Source: Labilithrix luteola (lineage in GTDB: Bacteria > Myxococcota_A > Polyangia > Polyangiales > Polyangiaceae). Taken from it: a DNA stretch of 64,000 nt. The translations under genes and the position numbers were made by a program. The notes beneath the pieces were generated by a model. It was given only the letters and a program-made list of their open reading frames with translations, was not told the DNA's origin and searched no databases. The stretch is from positions 9,653,501 to 9,717,500 of the forward strand of contig NZ_CP012333.1 in the NCBI RefSeq assembly GCF_001263205.1. The letters are read 5' to 3'. This document shows, piece after piece, positions 1 through 8,469 of this stretch (position 1 is its first letter; each line of letters starts with the position of its first letter).

Positions 1-239
1 ACGACCCACAGGAGGTCGCTCTGGCGCGGCGAGAAGCGCGGGGCCTCTGCACCGAAGCGCGCCGAGCCGTCGAAACGCGGGCTCGTGAGCGCCATGAATT
101 CCATTCCGCAGCACGCCGTGACGAACGGGTACTTGAACAGCGACCACTTACGCGCCCAGTTGAGGAGCGCATCCAGCTTGGTCGTAGCGAAGCCCGACGT
201 GGAGCTGTTCTCGAGAGTGACTTGCTTCAGGTCTCCCAT
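1..239 (-). CDS. nuoB: NADH-quinone oxidoreductase subunit B (partial, 3' end outside window)
   Basis: Complex I subunit that carries the terminal [4Fe-4S] cluster N2 and passes electrons to quinone at the membrane interface. Only the first 79 or so residues are in the window. They show the NuoB signature FKYPFVTACCGMEFMA, with the tandem cysteines C43-C44 that ligate N2, followed by RFGAEAPRFSPRQSDLLWV, which is near-invariant in the family. The ATG at 239 lies inside the 3' end of nuoA (13-nt overlap), so the two are translationally coupled and the rest of the nuo operon should continue to the left of base 1. Identity is certain. Only the C-terminal half, with the remaining cluster cysteines, cannot be checked. 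Confidence 0.96.
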   Translation of the reverse strand, partial: MGDLKQVTLENSSTSGFATTKLDALLNWARKWSLFKYPFVTACCGMEFMALTSPRFDGSARFGAEAPRFSPRQSDLLWV

Positions 240-589
240 TCGAGAGCTCCCTTCTTCACGACGTAAACGAGGGCGACGATGACCACGGCGAGAAAGCCGA
301 ACATCGACGCGAGACCAACCCACCCGAGGCTCTTGAACTGAACCGCCCACGGGTAGATGAAGACGCTTTCGATGTCGAAGACCACGAAGAGGATCGCCGT
401 GAGGTAGAACTTCACGGAGAGCTTCAGGTGGCGACCACCGGAGCTCTCGGAGCCACACTCGAAGGGCTTCATCTTCTCGGGCGTCTTTTTGAGCTTTCCA
501 CCGAGGAAGCTCGCGCCAATGAAGAAGACCCCGGCGAGCAAAGCCGCCGTGGCGATCATCAGGAACATCGGGGCGTACGTGGGGATCAT
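227..589 (-). CDS. nuoA: NADH-quinone oxidoreductase subunit A
   Basis: Small membrane subunit of complex I, at the junction between the peripheral arm and the proton-pumping arm. The 120-residue product begins MIPTYAPMFLMIATAALLAG and has three hydrophobic helices (about 8-32, 60-80 and 88-110). It carries the family loop with KPFECGSES (C45, the switch-loop cysteine) and FVVFDIESVF, whose D72 and E74 are conserved acidic residues. The reading frame stays open far upstream (to 994), but the ATG at 589 gives the family length and the normal N-terminus, so it was chosen. First gene of a nuoA-nuoB operon. A plausible promoter lies at 685-714. Confidence 0.96.
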   Translation of the reverse strand: MIPTYAPMFLMIATAALLAGVFFIGASFLGGKLKKTPEKMKPFECGSESSGGRHLKLSVKFYLTAILFVVFDIESVFIYPWAVQFKSLGWVGLASMFGFLAVVIVALVYVVKKGALEWET

Positions 590-684
590 GCGTGGTAGTC
601 CAGGGAGTCCTTCGTGCGACCCCTCCCGAAGAGACGCGGCTCGCGTAACAAACGCGCGCGATTTTCGGGAGCTAGGTTCCCGGG

Positions 685-714
685 TTTCTAGTGCGTAAGG
701 CCCTGGAAAGTCAA
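685..714 (-). promoter_or_regulatory. Putative sigma-70 promoter for nuoA
   Basis: Read on the minus strand there is TTGACT (714-709), an 18-nt spacer, then TAGAAA (690-685), about 95 nt before the nuoA ATG. The -35 box is close to consensus and the -10 box matches four of six bases. This is a motif call by eye in a high-GC genome, so it is tentative. Confidence 0.4.
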
Positions 715-869
715 CGACGGGGCCGCAGCGCCGCGTTCGGGCCACGCCCAGGGCCCGGCGGCTCATCCGGACGGTCCGCGGCGGAGCTCCCAACCCGCCG
801 CTCCGAGTGGACGCGGCCGTCGCCACGCCCGCGCCTTCCAACCCTCCGTTGGTGCTAGGGTTCGCCGCG

Positions 870-1445
870 ATGGCCATCCGGAAGATCGCGACCATTGGGC
901 ACCCGATCCTGCGCGAAACCACGCGAAAGCTCACGAAGGAGGAGCTTTCGTCCCCCGAGCTCCAGGCGTTCATCGACGACCTGATCGAGACCATGCACGA
1001 CGCGAATGGCGCCGGCCTCGCGGCGAACCAGGTCTACGAGCCGGTCCGGATCTGCGCGATCGAGATCAAGAACAACCCGCGATATCCGTACAAACCGAAC
1101 TATCCCCTCACCGTCTTGGTGAACCCCGAGGTCACGCCGACGACGGAGGAGACCTTCCTGAATTTCGAGGGTTGCCTGAGCGTCCCGAACCTGAGGGGTG
1201 AAGTGTATCGCTTCACCGGCGTGCGCGTTCGCGCATGGGACCGGCACGGAAATGACCTCGATTTCGAGGTGAAGGGCCTGACGGCGGGCACGTTCCAGCA
1301 CGAGTGCGACCACCTCGACGGCAAGGTCTTCCTCGACCGCGTCCACGACACGCGCTCACTCACCACGTGGGCCGACTTCGAGCGCTTCCACCAGGCGAAG
1401 TTCGTGGAGCGCGCCAAAGCGCTGGTCGCGAAGTACGGCTCCTGA
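870..1445 (+). CDS. def: Peptide deformylase
   Basis: Removes the formyl group from the N-terminal formylmethionine of nascent proteins; a cytosolic iron/zinc metallo-enzyme. The 191-residue product has all three family motifs: GAGLAANQV (residues 47-55, the G-x-G-L-A-A-x-Q loop), EGCLSVP (100-106, metal ligand C102) and QHECDHLDG (143-151, ligands H144 and H148, catalytic E145). The ATG at 870 begins MAIRKIATIGHPILR, the normal N-terminus. An upstream in-frame extension from 807 has no family counterpart. It stands alone, divergent from nuoA, and ends at a strong palindromic terminator. The insert YPYKPNYPL near residue 73 places it with the longer variants of the family. Confidence 0.96.
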   Translation: MAIRKIATIGHPILRETTRKLTKEELSSPELQAFIDDLIETMHDANGAGLAANQVYEPVRICAIEIKNNPRYPYKPNYPLTVLVNPEVTPTTEETFLNFEGCLSVPNLRGEVYRFTGVRVRAWDRHGNDLDFEVKGLTAGTFQHECDHLDGKVFLDRVHDTRSLTTWADFERFHQAKFVERAKALVAKYGS

Positions 1446-1467
1446 CCGTCCCGTCGCAAATTTATAG

Positions 1468-1499
1468 AACCCGTTCACGAAGCGCTTCGTGAACGGGTT
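1468..1499. terminator. Perfect 32-bp palindrome, probable bidirectional terminator
   Basis: Both halves are exactly complementary: AACCCGTTCACGAAGC is followed at once by its reverse complement, giving a hairpin of about 14 bp with a GCGC loop. It lies 22 nt after the def stop and 23 nt before the stop of the convergent gene that ends at 1523. A short A/T flank follows on both sides (TTTATAG on the left, TTTGC on the right), so it can stop transcription from either direction. The U-tract is short, and this is inferred from structure and position. Confidence 0.75.
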
Positions 1500-1522
1500 T
1501 GCAATTCCTGGGCGGGCTGCGG

Positions 1523-2662
1523 TCAGTCGACCGTCAGCATCCGCGCTTTCCAGGCGGTGAGCGCGGGGCCGAGCTTGCCTTCGACTTCGCGGATGTCGTC
1601 GGCGAGGTCCTTCTCGACGGCGCCCGACGCGAGCGCGTCCTTCAGGCAAGCAAAGGCGGCCACGTAGCGGCCACGCTTGATGAAGGCACGGGCGAGCGGC
1701 GGCAAGACTTCCTGCGGGAGGCCACCGAACGCGAGGGCGCGGCGGAGCGGACCGATGGCTTCGCCGGGACGCTCGTTGAGAAGCAGCGCTTCGCCGAGGC
1801 GGCGGAACAGCTCGGCGGCGGCCATGCCTTCCTGGGCGTACTGGATGCCGATGCGGAAGACCTCTTCGGCCTGCTCGATCTCGCCGAGGTGCACGCACGC
1901 CGAGCCGAGGAGGCCGAGCCCCTTGGCGATGAGAGCGCGGGCCTCGGGGGCCAGCATTTGTCCCTCGGGCGTCCGGAGGAAGATCGCGAGGGGCGCCGGC
2001 CACGTGCCGAGGAGCGCGATGACTTTCGGCCACTCTTTGCGCAGGGCGCAGGCCTCGGCCTCGGCGACCTTCGAAAGGTCGATGGCCGAACGGGCGCCGG
2101 TGGCCACGCGATCGAGCTCTTCGCGCACGTGCGAGCGGATCCGCATGCGGAAGCCGTCGAGCTCGTACTTCTCCGGATCTCCGTCGTGGAGCACCGAGAG
2201 CTCGGCCTCGTTGCGCTCGTTGGGCTCGATGGTGAGCGAGGTCAGCGAATAGCCGTAGAGCGGCGCGAGAAGCAGGTAGCGCACGCCGATGTAGAGCTGG
2301 ATGGCCTCCACGTCGGTCTCGCGCTCGGGCGCCGGGGCTTCCTTCTCCTCCTCGACGAGGAGGGCGCCGACGAGGCGGCGGCGAAAATCGGCGAGCGTGA
2401 GCCGCTGAGGTTCGAGGTCTCCGTCGGTGTCGACCGAGCCCACGACGAAGTCGACCAGGGTCTGGTCGGGGCTCCGCCGGTCGATCGTCAGCGCCGTGAT
2501 GCGCGCGCCGACGATGATCGAAAACGCAAAGAAGCGCTCGCCGACGATCTCGCAAAGCGCCTGAAAGCTGCCAATGCCCTCGCCGATGCGCTCGAACCAG
2601 CCGTCGGTGCGGAGAGCGTCCAGCGGAAACTGTTTCTTCTGTGCGTTCTTCGTTGCGGGCAT
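1523..2662 (-). CDS. Hypothetical protein with TPR-like C-terminal half
   Basis: 379 residues, no signal peptide, probably cytosolic. I do not recognise the N-terminal half (1-200), an acidic alpha/beta-looking region with IVGARITALTIDRRSPDQTL. From about 205 to 365 the sequence turns into helical pairs of the TPR type: ALIAKGLGLLGSACVHLGEI, then AEEVFRIGIQYAQEG, ELFRRLGEALLLNERPGEAI and LPPLARAFIKRGRYVAAFAC. This suggests a protein-interaction scaffold. It is the last gene of the minus-strand run that starts near 9897, 126 nt after the DUF2400 gene, and it ends against the 1468-1499 palindrome. No function can be assigned. Confidence 0.8.
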   Translation of the reverse strand: MPATKNAQKKQFPLDALRTDGWFERIGEGIGSFQALCEIVGERFFAFSIIVGARITALTIDRRSPDQTLVDFVVGSVDTDGDLEPQRLTLADFRRRLVGALLVEEEKEAPAPERETDVEAIQLYIGVRYLLLAPLYGYSLTSLTIEPNERNEAELSVLHDGDPEKYELDGFRMRIRSHVREELDRVATGARSAIDLSKVAEAEACALRKEWPKVIALLGTWPAPLAIFLRTPEGQMLAPEARALIAKGLGLLGSACVHLGEIEQAEEVFRIGIQYAQEGMAAAELFRRLGEALLLNERPGEAIGPLRRALAFGGLPQEVLPPLARAFIKRGRYVAAFACLKDALASGAVEKDLADDIREVEGKLGPALTAWKARMLTVD

Positions 2663-2788
2663 CTGAAGATGGTCGAAGCGCGAAGGGCTTCTTTGGAGCC
2701 GTCTTGGGAAGCGTAAAGCGGCCGATTAAATGCGGGACAACCCACGACCGGCGCCTTCCGGAAGCGTCTCACGGAAAGCTCTTGGAAG

Positions 2789-3808
2789 TCACGTGCTTCT
2801 CACGACCGGCAGGGCTCGCCCAGTTTTCTGCCCGGTCCGAGGGGCCGCCTGGGCCTTGTTCGAGGCCGATTCCGCGCCTGCGCGCCGGTCCCGCCCCTGC
2901 CAGTGGACGCAGACCGGCATGACCCCACAGCCCTCGCAACGCGCAGCATCCCGGCGCGATGGGCAGCGCTGGACCATGCCCAGGTGGCAGAGCGAGAAGT
3001 CGTACCGAATCGGGTCGTCGGCGTCCAAACGGGCCAGCGCGCGCGTGATTTCCACGGCCGTTCGCCACGAAACGTCCGTCCGCTTGGTGAAACCGAGGTT
3101 CTTCGAGAGCTTGTGGATGTGAACGTCGACCGGAACGAGGAGCCGGTTCGGCGGAATCCGCCAGAGGCCGAAGTCGATGCCGTCGGCGGGGCGGATCATC
3201 CAGCGGAGGAAGAGGAACAGGCGCTTGGCAGCGCTTCCCGCCCGAGCGTTCGAGAGGAGGTGCGCCGGTCCGCGGCGGCCGCTGGGATCTTGCTCGCCCG
3301 CGAGCGCCAAGCCGCCGCCCTCCCGAATCCGGTCGCAGAACCGGGCGAGCGCCTCCTTGAGCGCCTCGGCCTGGCGCTCGTGGAGCTCCTTGCCGGTCGC
3401 GCCCTGGACGGCAAATTCGCGGTCCGCGGCGGCGAGCTCGGCCTCGAACGCGGCGCCGAGCTCCCCCGCATCGCGTTGCACGCGCCGAGCGCCGATGATG
3501 AGTCGTCCGACGTCCTCGCCGCGAAAAAGCCGGTGTTTGAAGCCTTGCAGCCGCTTCAACAGGGCCTTGGGCTCGTCGCCTGCGCGTGCTGGGCTCGGGC
3601 CCACGCGTCCAAGAAGATCTTCGAGCTTGAGGCGGATGGCCTTCACGTTGCCGAAGGCGCAGGTCGCGGCAACGAGCGCGACGATCTCGCGATCCTCGTT
3701 CGAACGGTAGCGGTGCACGAATTCGACGGGATCGGCTGCCCGGCGTGCCCGCAAGTCCTCTCGCGCACGAACGTCGTCGAGCGCGGTCTTGATGGCAACG
3801 TCGTTCAC
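2789..3808 (-). CDS. DUF2400/TIGR02757 family protein, EndoIII-like with FeS-type cysteine loop
   Basis: 339 residues, matching the uncharacterised DUF2400 (TIGR02757) family: DPVEFVHRY near 26, EIVALVAATCAFGNVKAI at 41-58, LRWMIRPADGIDFGLW at 201-216 and PIRYDFSLCHLGMVQ at 266-280. Two segments resemble HhH-GPD DNA glycosylases: PVDVHIHKLSKNLG (226-239) is like the VDTH catalytic-Asp segment of endonuclease III, and C282-x8-C291-x2-C294-x5-C300 is like its [4Fe-4S] loop. A glycosylase-type or nucleic-acid-binding role is inference. The GTG at 3808 overlaps the upstream stop by 4 nt (GTGA), which sets the start and indicates coupling. The reading frame is open further upstream but there it covers the neighbouring gene. 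The C-terminal 35 residues are basic and low complexity. Confidence 0.88.
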   Translation of the reverse strand: MNDVAIKTALDDVRAREDLRARRAADPVEFVHRYRSNEDREIVALVAATCAFGNVKAIRLKLEDLLGRVGPSPARAGDEPKALLKRLQGFKHRLFRGEDVGRLIIGARRVQRDAGELGAAFEAELAAADREFAVQGATGKELHERQAEALKEALARFCDRIREGGGLALAGEQDPSGRRGPAHLLSNARAGSAAKRLFLFLRWMIRPADGIDFGLWRIPPNRLLVPVDVHIHKLSKNLGFTKRTDVSWRTAVEITRALARLDADDPIRYDFSLCHLGMVQRCPSRRDAARCEGCGVMPVCVHWQGRDRRAGAESASNKAQAAPRTGQKTGRALPVVRST

Positions 3809-4845
3809 AGCGTGACTTCGTCGCCGTCGCCAAGCGACTTCGGACGCTCCTTGCCTCTCGCGCGTTCGGCCTTCTCGCGCTCGGCCTTCGCCGTGGCGTG
3901 ACGCGCCTTCGCAAGCTCGAGCCACCGGTCGCCGGTGGGGGTCGCACGCGCGACGTACGCCCGGAAGGCCTCCTCGGCCACTCGCCACAAGTGCGCGGCT
4001 TCGGATGCGCTCGTTGCCGCTCGTGCCAGGGCGGCCGCGCCGAGGGCGTCGTACCAGTGCACTTCGTACTCGGGCACGAAGAACACGTTCTCCGAGTGGA
4101 GGAGCGCCGAGACGCTTCCGCCCCAAGGTGCGCGTAAGCCGAGCGACCGCTCGAGGCTGATCGCGAAGCGTGCTTGTTTCTCTGCCTCGATGCGATCGCC
4201 CGAGCGATCGAGCGCGACGGCAAGACCCCAGACGGCGAGTGGCGCCGTCGTGTCCGATGGAATGCTGGACGAGATACGCAGCGCTTCGCGGTACCCCTCG
4301 ACGGCCCCCGCCAAGTCACCAAGGTGCATCGACGTCTCGGCCAGATTGAGCAGCGGCGTTGCGCGCAACACCTCCTCGCTCGCCCGGCGCAAGACCTGGA
4401 TGTACGCGTCGCGCTCGCACGCGTACTCGCCCGTGTGGCCGCACGCGAAGGCGAGCCACAGCCAGCTCTCTTCGGCCATCGGATGGTCCGGCGCATCGCG
4501 CAGCGCCGCTTTGAGCACCTTCGCAGAGCGCTGGTAGTACTCCTTACCGACGTCGCCGAGGCGCAGGTAGACGTTGCCGAGATCGAAGCGCAGGCGAACG
4601 TCGGGGCTCGTCTCCGCGTTGGCGCGCTCGAGCATCGCCCGCGCGAGAAGGAGCTGGCTCCGACCGGGATCACCGGACAGCGTGAGCCGGCGCTGGATCT
4701 CCACGTGGAGGCGATAGGTGTCTTCGAGCTGAGGATCGCGCGCGCGGTCCCAAACGCCCGGGGCTGTGTCTCCACGAGCCGTCGCCGACAGCGCAAGCCA
4801 GGTGGCAACGGCCGCGGCGAGGACGGCGAGCCGGCAGTGCCTCAT
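3805..4845 (-). CDS. Secreted TPR-repeat protein (paralogue of the upstream gene)
   Basis: 346 residues beginning MRHCRLAVLAAAVATWLALS, a clear Sec signal peptide cut near ARG-DTAP. The mature protein opens VWDRARDPQLEDTY, then helical repeats: RFDLGNVYLRLGDVGKEYY, ESWLWLAFACGHTGEYACE, LLNLAETSMHLGDLAGAVEG and VWGLAVALDRSGDRIEAEKQ. These are TPR-like, so a periplasmic or outer-membrane scaffold is likely. The motif VW-[DE]-R-A-x-[DE]-P-Q-L also opens the mature part of the upstream gene product, so the two are tandem paralogues. Its ATG overlaps the upstream stop by 4 nt and its stop overlaps the next start, so all three are coupled. The C-terminus (about 315-335) is a charged helix rich in Lys, Arg and Glu. 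Function unknown. Confidence 0.88.
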   Translation of the reverse strand: MRHCRLAVLAAAVATWLALSATARGDTAPGVWDRARDPQLEDTYRLHVEIQRRLTLSGDPGRSQLLLARAMLERANAETSPDVRLRFDLGNVYLRLGDVGKEYYQRSAKVLKAALRDAPDHPMAEESWLWLAFACGHTGEYACERDAYIQVLRRASEEVLRATPLLNLAETSMHLGDLAGAVEGYREALRISSSIPSDTTAPLAVWGLAVALDRSGDRIEAEKQARFAISLERSLGLRAPWGGSVSALLHSENVFFVPEYEVHWYDALGAAALARAATSASEAAHLWRVAEEAFRAYVARATPTGDRWLELAKARHATAKAEREKAERARGKERPKSLGDGDEVTL

Positions 4846-5846
4846 CGCGTCCCCTTTTTCGACGGAGCCCCAACGCCTTCGTGACCGCTGGCGTGCGAGG
4901 CCCAAGGCCCCTTGCCCCCTGGCCCGTCGAGATACTTCTTCCAAGCCTCGCGCGCGCCGGCGGCGTCGACGCCTTCGAGGGCCATGCCCGCCAAGGCATC
5001 CGATTCCTCGGGAACGCCCGCGTCGCTCAGTGCACCGAGCACGCGCGCGTCTTTGAGGAGCGCCTTCGCTCCGTCGCGTACGCGCTCGGCGAGGACGGCC
5101 TTCGCCTCGTCACGCTGCCCTGCACGATCGAGCGCGAGCGCGAGACCGACGACGCTCGCCACTTGGAGCGCATCCTGACTGTCGCGGCGCGCTTGCTTCA
5201 GCATCGCCACGGCCGCATCGATCGCGTTCGGCCCTTGCGCCATTACGATCATGCCAGCCTCGAACGACGCGGCCGCCCGCTCCTGCGCCGGCAACGTGGA
5301 CGTGCGCGGGAGCGCCGCTCGATACGCCTGGGCAGCTTCGTCGAAATGCTTCGTCCGCGCGTTCGCGCGAGCCCACGCGAGAAGCGCAACCGGATCGTCG
5401 AGCGCGCGGTCGTCGCGCTTCACGGCCTCCTGGAACGCCTCGAGCGCCGCCTGCGGTTTGCCGAGGCGGAGCAACGCACGTCCGCGGAGGACGCTGGGCG
5501 CGGCACGTCCGGCGAGGAGGCGGTCGGCCTCGTCGGCGATCGTGAGCACGTCTTTGGCGAGAGGGCCGTCACCGACGAGCTTCGCGGTCCCGCTGGCGAG
5601 CAGATCGCAGTAGCGGCGAAGCTGCGGCTCTTTCGCGCGCTCCCACACGTTGGTGGTGCGAAGGCCGTCGAGCCCGACACACTCTGCCGGGCGCGCAGTT
5701 CCGTACGTCCCCGGAGCGGACGACGAGGATACCTGCGCGAACGCGGGGCTCAACGAGAGGCTGAACGCCAGGCTCGAGACCGAGGACGCTAGGACGAGCG
5801 CGGCGACGACCACCGCGCTCAAGCCTAGCAGAGGACGACGGCGCAT
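4842..5846 (-). CDS. Secreted TPR-repeat protein
   Basis: 334 residues starting MRRRPLLGLSAVVVAALVLAS, a signal peptide ending near SPAFA-QVSS. The mature region has a cysteine (AECVGLDG) and the motif VWERAKEPQLRRYC that is repeated in the next gene. TPR-like helices follow: LRGRALLRLGKPQAALEAFQ, LLAWARANARTKHFDEAAQA and VVGLALALDRAGQRDEAKAV. Exported scaffold or regulatory protein; the exact role is not visible. The open frame extends upstream into purA, but the ATG at 5846 gives the signal peptide and lies 17 nt after the purA stop. Co-transcribed with purA and hisZ. Charged, low-complexity C-terminus. Confidence 0.88.
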   Translation of the reverse strand: MRRRPLLGLSAVVVAALVLASSVSSLAFSLSLSPAFAQVSSSSAPGTYGTARPAECVGLDGLRTTNVWERAKEPQLRRYCDLLASGTAKLVGDGPLAKDVLTIADEADRLLAGRAAPSVLRGRALLRLGKPQAALEAFQEAVKRDDRALDDPVALLAWARANARTKHFDEAAQAYRAALPRTSTLPAQERAAASFEAGMIVMAQGPNAIDAAVAMLKQARRDSQDALQVASVVGLALALDRAGQRDEAKAVLAERVRDGAKALLKDARVLGALSDAGVPEESDALAGMALEGVDAAGAREAWKKYLDGPGGKGPWASHASGHEGVGAPSKKGTR

Positions 5847-5863
5847 TCCTGCGCCTGGAAACT

Positions 5864-7149
5864 TCAGCGGAGGAACGGGTCGTCGAGGACGATCGTTTCC
5901 TCGCGACGCGAGCCCACGCTCACGAGAACCGCACGGCACTCGGCCTCGGTCTCGATGAAGCGGAGGTAATCGCGGCACTCGGCGGGAAGCTCGTCCAGCG
6001 AGCGCGCCGAGGCGAGGTCCTGCTTCCAACCGGGGAGGCTCTTGTAGACCGGCACTGCGCGCTCGAGGTCGTCGTGCGGGAAGTCGGTCGTGCGACCGCT
6101 CGGCGTGTCGTACGCCACGCAGACCTTGATCTCCTCGAGGCCGGTGAGGACGTCGAGCTTCGTGATCGCGAGACCATCGAGCCCGTTGACGCGCACCGCG
6201 TAACGGAGTGCTGGGAGGTCGAGCCAGCCGGTGCGACGCGGGCGGCCCGTGACCGAGCCGAACTCGGCGCCGACCTTGCGGATGCGCTCGCCGATGTCGT
6301 CGTGGAGCTCCGTGGGGAACGGGCCGCCGCCGACGCGCGTGCAGTACGCCTTCACGAGGCCGATGACCTCGTCGATGCGCGTGGGACCGATGCCTGCGCC
6401 GACGCACGCGCCGCCCGCGGTGGGCGTGGACGACGTGACGTAGGGATACGTTCCGTGGTCGATGTCGAGCAGCGTGCCTTGCGCGCCTTCGAGGACGACC
6501 TTCTTCTTCTCACGCACCGCGCGCTCGACGATCGACTGCGAGTCGACGAGCATCGGCAGGATGCGCTGGCGCGACGGCTCGATGGCTTCGAGCACTTCGT
6601 CGACGCTCGGGGCTGACCGCCGAGCGCGAGGATGGTGGGCGTCCAGCACTCGATGGCCGTGGTGACGAGCGCGCGCAGGCGCGCCGGATCGCGGAAGGCT
6701 CCGAGCGGAACACCACGGCGCGCGACCTTGTCTTCGTAGCAAGGTCCGACGCCGCGCTTGGTGGTACCGATCGCGCCCTTGCCCTGCTCGCGCAGGCCGT
6801 CGACCAGGACGTGGTACGGCAGGATGGCGTGCGCGCGGTCGGACACGACGAGGCGCCCGCTGGTTCCGAGCGAGCCGAGACCGCGGCGCTCGAGCTCCTC
6901 GAGCTCGGTCAGCAGGCTCTTGGTGTCGATCACCATTCCCTGGGCGAGCACACACGCGACGTCCTGGCGGAGGATGCCGCTCGGTACGAGACGGACGATG
7001 AGCTTCTCGTTGCCAACGACGAGCGTGTGACCCGCGTTGGGACCTCCACCGAAGCGCACGACGACGTCGGCATGCTCGGTGAAGATGTCGACGATCTTGC
7101 CCTTGCCTTCGTCACCCCACTGAGCGCCTACGATTACGACGGCCGGCAT
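5864..7149 (-). CDS. purA: Adenylosuccinate synthetase, frameshifted in this sequence
   Basis: First committed step of AMP synthesis: GTP-dependent condensation of IMP with aspartate. The N-terminal part (7149 to about 6613) has the P-loop GAQWGDEGKGKIVD, GGGPNAGHTLV and GTTKRGVGPCYEDKVARRG. The C-terminal part has EGAQGTLLDIDHGTYPYVTS, STRVGGGPFPTE-type residues and SVTGRPRRTGWLDLPALRY. The two halves lie in different frames. Around 6609-6612 (C4 in the coding strand) one added C would read through as ALGGQPPSVDEVLEA and give a protein of about 429 residues, the normal length. As read, the first frame runs on into unrelated sequence. Since purA is essential for de novo AMP, a sequencing undercall is the likeliest cause. 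It sits 7 nt after hisZ, a common hisZ-purA pairing. Confidence 0.9.
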
Positions 7150-7156
7150 TCTTCGA

Positions 7157-8422
7157 TCAATCTCCTCGAGACGCGCTCCTTAGCACGGCAAGCGTTTGGA
7201 GAAAGGCCTCATCGACCGATGTCACGCTCGCGCTTTTTCCAAGCGGCGCATTGGTGACCGGATCGAAAAGCGAAGTTCCATCCCACACCGCCGCGAACCT
7301 CCACGATCGTGCATAGCTCGTCGCCAACTCGCGTGTCGAAAGCGCGACTGCGACGAGGCTCCGCTCACGGAGCATGCGCAACCGTGGGTCGTCGGGAGCA
7401 CCTACGACGACCACGCCGTCGGGTGCGGACTCACCCATTCCCGCGTCCTTGCGCGCCCAACCGAGCGCGTCGAGGTCGAGGCCCAAACCGATGGCCGGCA
7501 TCGGCGCACCGAAGCGCGACAGTAGCTCGTCGTAGCGGCCGCCCGCACCGATGGGCTCGCCTGGACCTTTGGCGTAAATCGAGAAGATCGTACCCGTGTA
7601 ATATGCAAATCCGCGCACTTCGCCGGCGTCGGCCGTGAGATGGCTCGACAGGCCGCGCGCCACCGCAGCGTCGAACAGCGCGAGCAGGCGTTTGGCAGGC
7701 TCGGCCGCGCGCGTCGACGCCAAGAGAGCAACGGCCTCGACGAGTGCCTCGCGGCCTCCGTGCAGGCGCACGAGCGCCAGGAGCGCGTCGCGGGTCGCGA
7801 GACCTTCCGTGAGCTCCGAGAGCTGCGCTTCGTCTTTGCGGCCGAGCGCGCGCGTGACGTCTTCGGCATGCTCCGCCGCGACGCCGTGCAGGAGCTCGCG
7901 CACAATGCCCGCGTCGGACACGTCGATCGTGAAGCGCTCGAGCCCAACCTCGCGAAGAACGTCGGCCGCGAGCTCGAGCAGCTCGAGGTCGGCCTCGGGC
8001 CCCGCCACGCCGCACAGTTCGACGCCGACCTGCGGGATCTGGCGGTGCTTCTTCGCGCGGCCAATCCTGCGCCTCACAACCGTTCCCTCGTACGCCAGCC
8101 GAAAGGGCGGCGCATGGTCACGAAGCCGCGTCGCGACGATGCGCGCGATCTGCGGGGTCATGTCGGGCCGAAGCACGCAGACCTCGCCGGACTCCGGTTC
8201 GACGAACCGCAGCACGTCGTTCGACGAGAGCGTGCCGAGTCCTCGCTCCACCACGTCGGCGAGCTCGAACACGGGAGGTGTCACGAGTCGGTAGCCGAAG
8301 GCCGCAAAGCGCGACTGCACGCGCTGGGCGAGCGCCCGACGGCTCTGGGCCTCCTCGGGAAGCAAGTCACGGAGGCCCGCGGGAAGCGGGTGCTCGAGGG
8401 AACGCGGCAGGCCACTCGTCAT
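7157..8422 (-). CDS. hisZ: ATP phosphoribosyltransferase regulatory subunit (HisZ)
   Basis: A histidyl-tRNA synthetase-like protein that lacks aminoacylation and acts as the regulatory partner of short-form HisG in histidine synthesis. The 421-residue product has class II synthetase landmarks: PLPAGLRDLLPEEA (12-25), VTPPVFELADVVERG, the motif 2 region LRPDMTPQIARIVATRL, FRLAYEGTVVRRR and, later, FAYYTGTIFSIYAKG plus IGAGGRYDELLSRFG. The anticodon-binding domain of true HisRS is replaced by a short, unrelated C-terminus, which is what separates HisZ from HisS. It is followed at 7 nt by purA and preceded at 47 nt by the SufS-like gene, so it should be co-transcribed with both. No hisG is in the window. 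Confidence 0.9.
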   Translation of the reverse strand: MTSGLPRSLEHPLPAGLRDLLPEEAQSRRALAQRVQSRFAAFGYRLVTPPVFELADVVERGLGTLSSNDVLRFVEPESGEVCVLRPDMTPQIARIVATRLRDHAPPFRLAYEGTVVRRRIGRAKKHRQIPQVGVELCGVAGPEADLELLELAADVLREVGLERFTIDVSDAGIVRELLHGVAAEHAEDVTRALGRKDEAQLSELTEGLATRDALLALVRLHGGREALVEAVALLASTRAAEPAKRLLALFDAAVARGLSSHLTADAGEVRGFAYYTGTIFSIYAKGPGEPIGAGGRYDELLSRFGAPMPAIGLGLDLDALGWARKDAGMGESAPDGVVVVGAPDDPRLRMLRERSLVAVALSTRELATSYARSWRFAAVWDGTSLFDPVTNAPLGKSASVTSVDEAFLQTLAVLRSASRGD

Positions 8423-8469
8423 GTCGGAAAGCGCATGTTACGCGCTGCCCGCGCGCTTGTGCACTTCGG

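Noticed and set aside
227..994. Long minus-strand frame around nuoA (255 residues).
   Set aside because: Only the last 120 residues are NuoA. The upstream part is an Arg/Ser-rich chance frame across the divergent promoter region.
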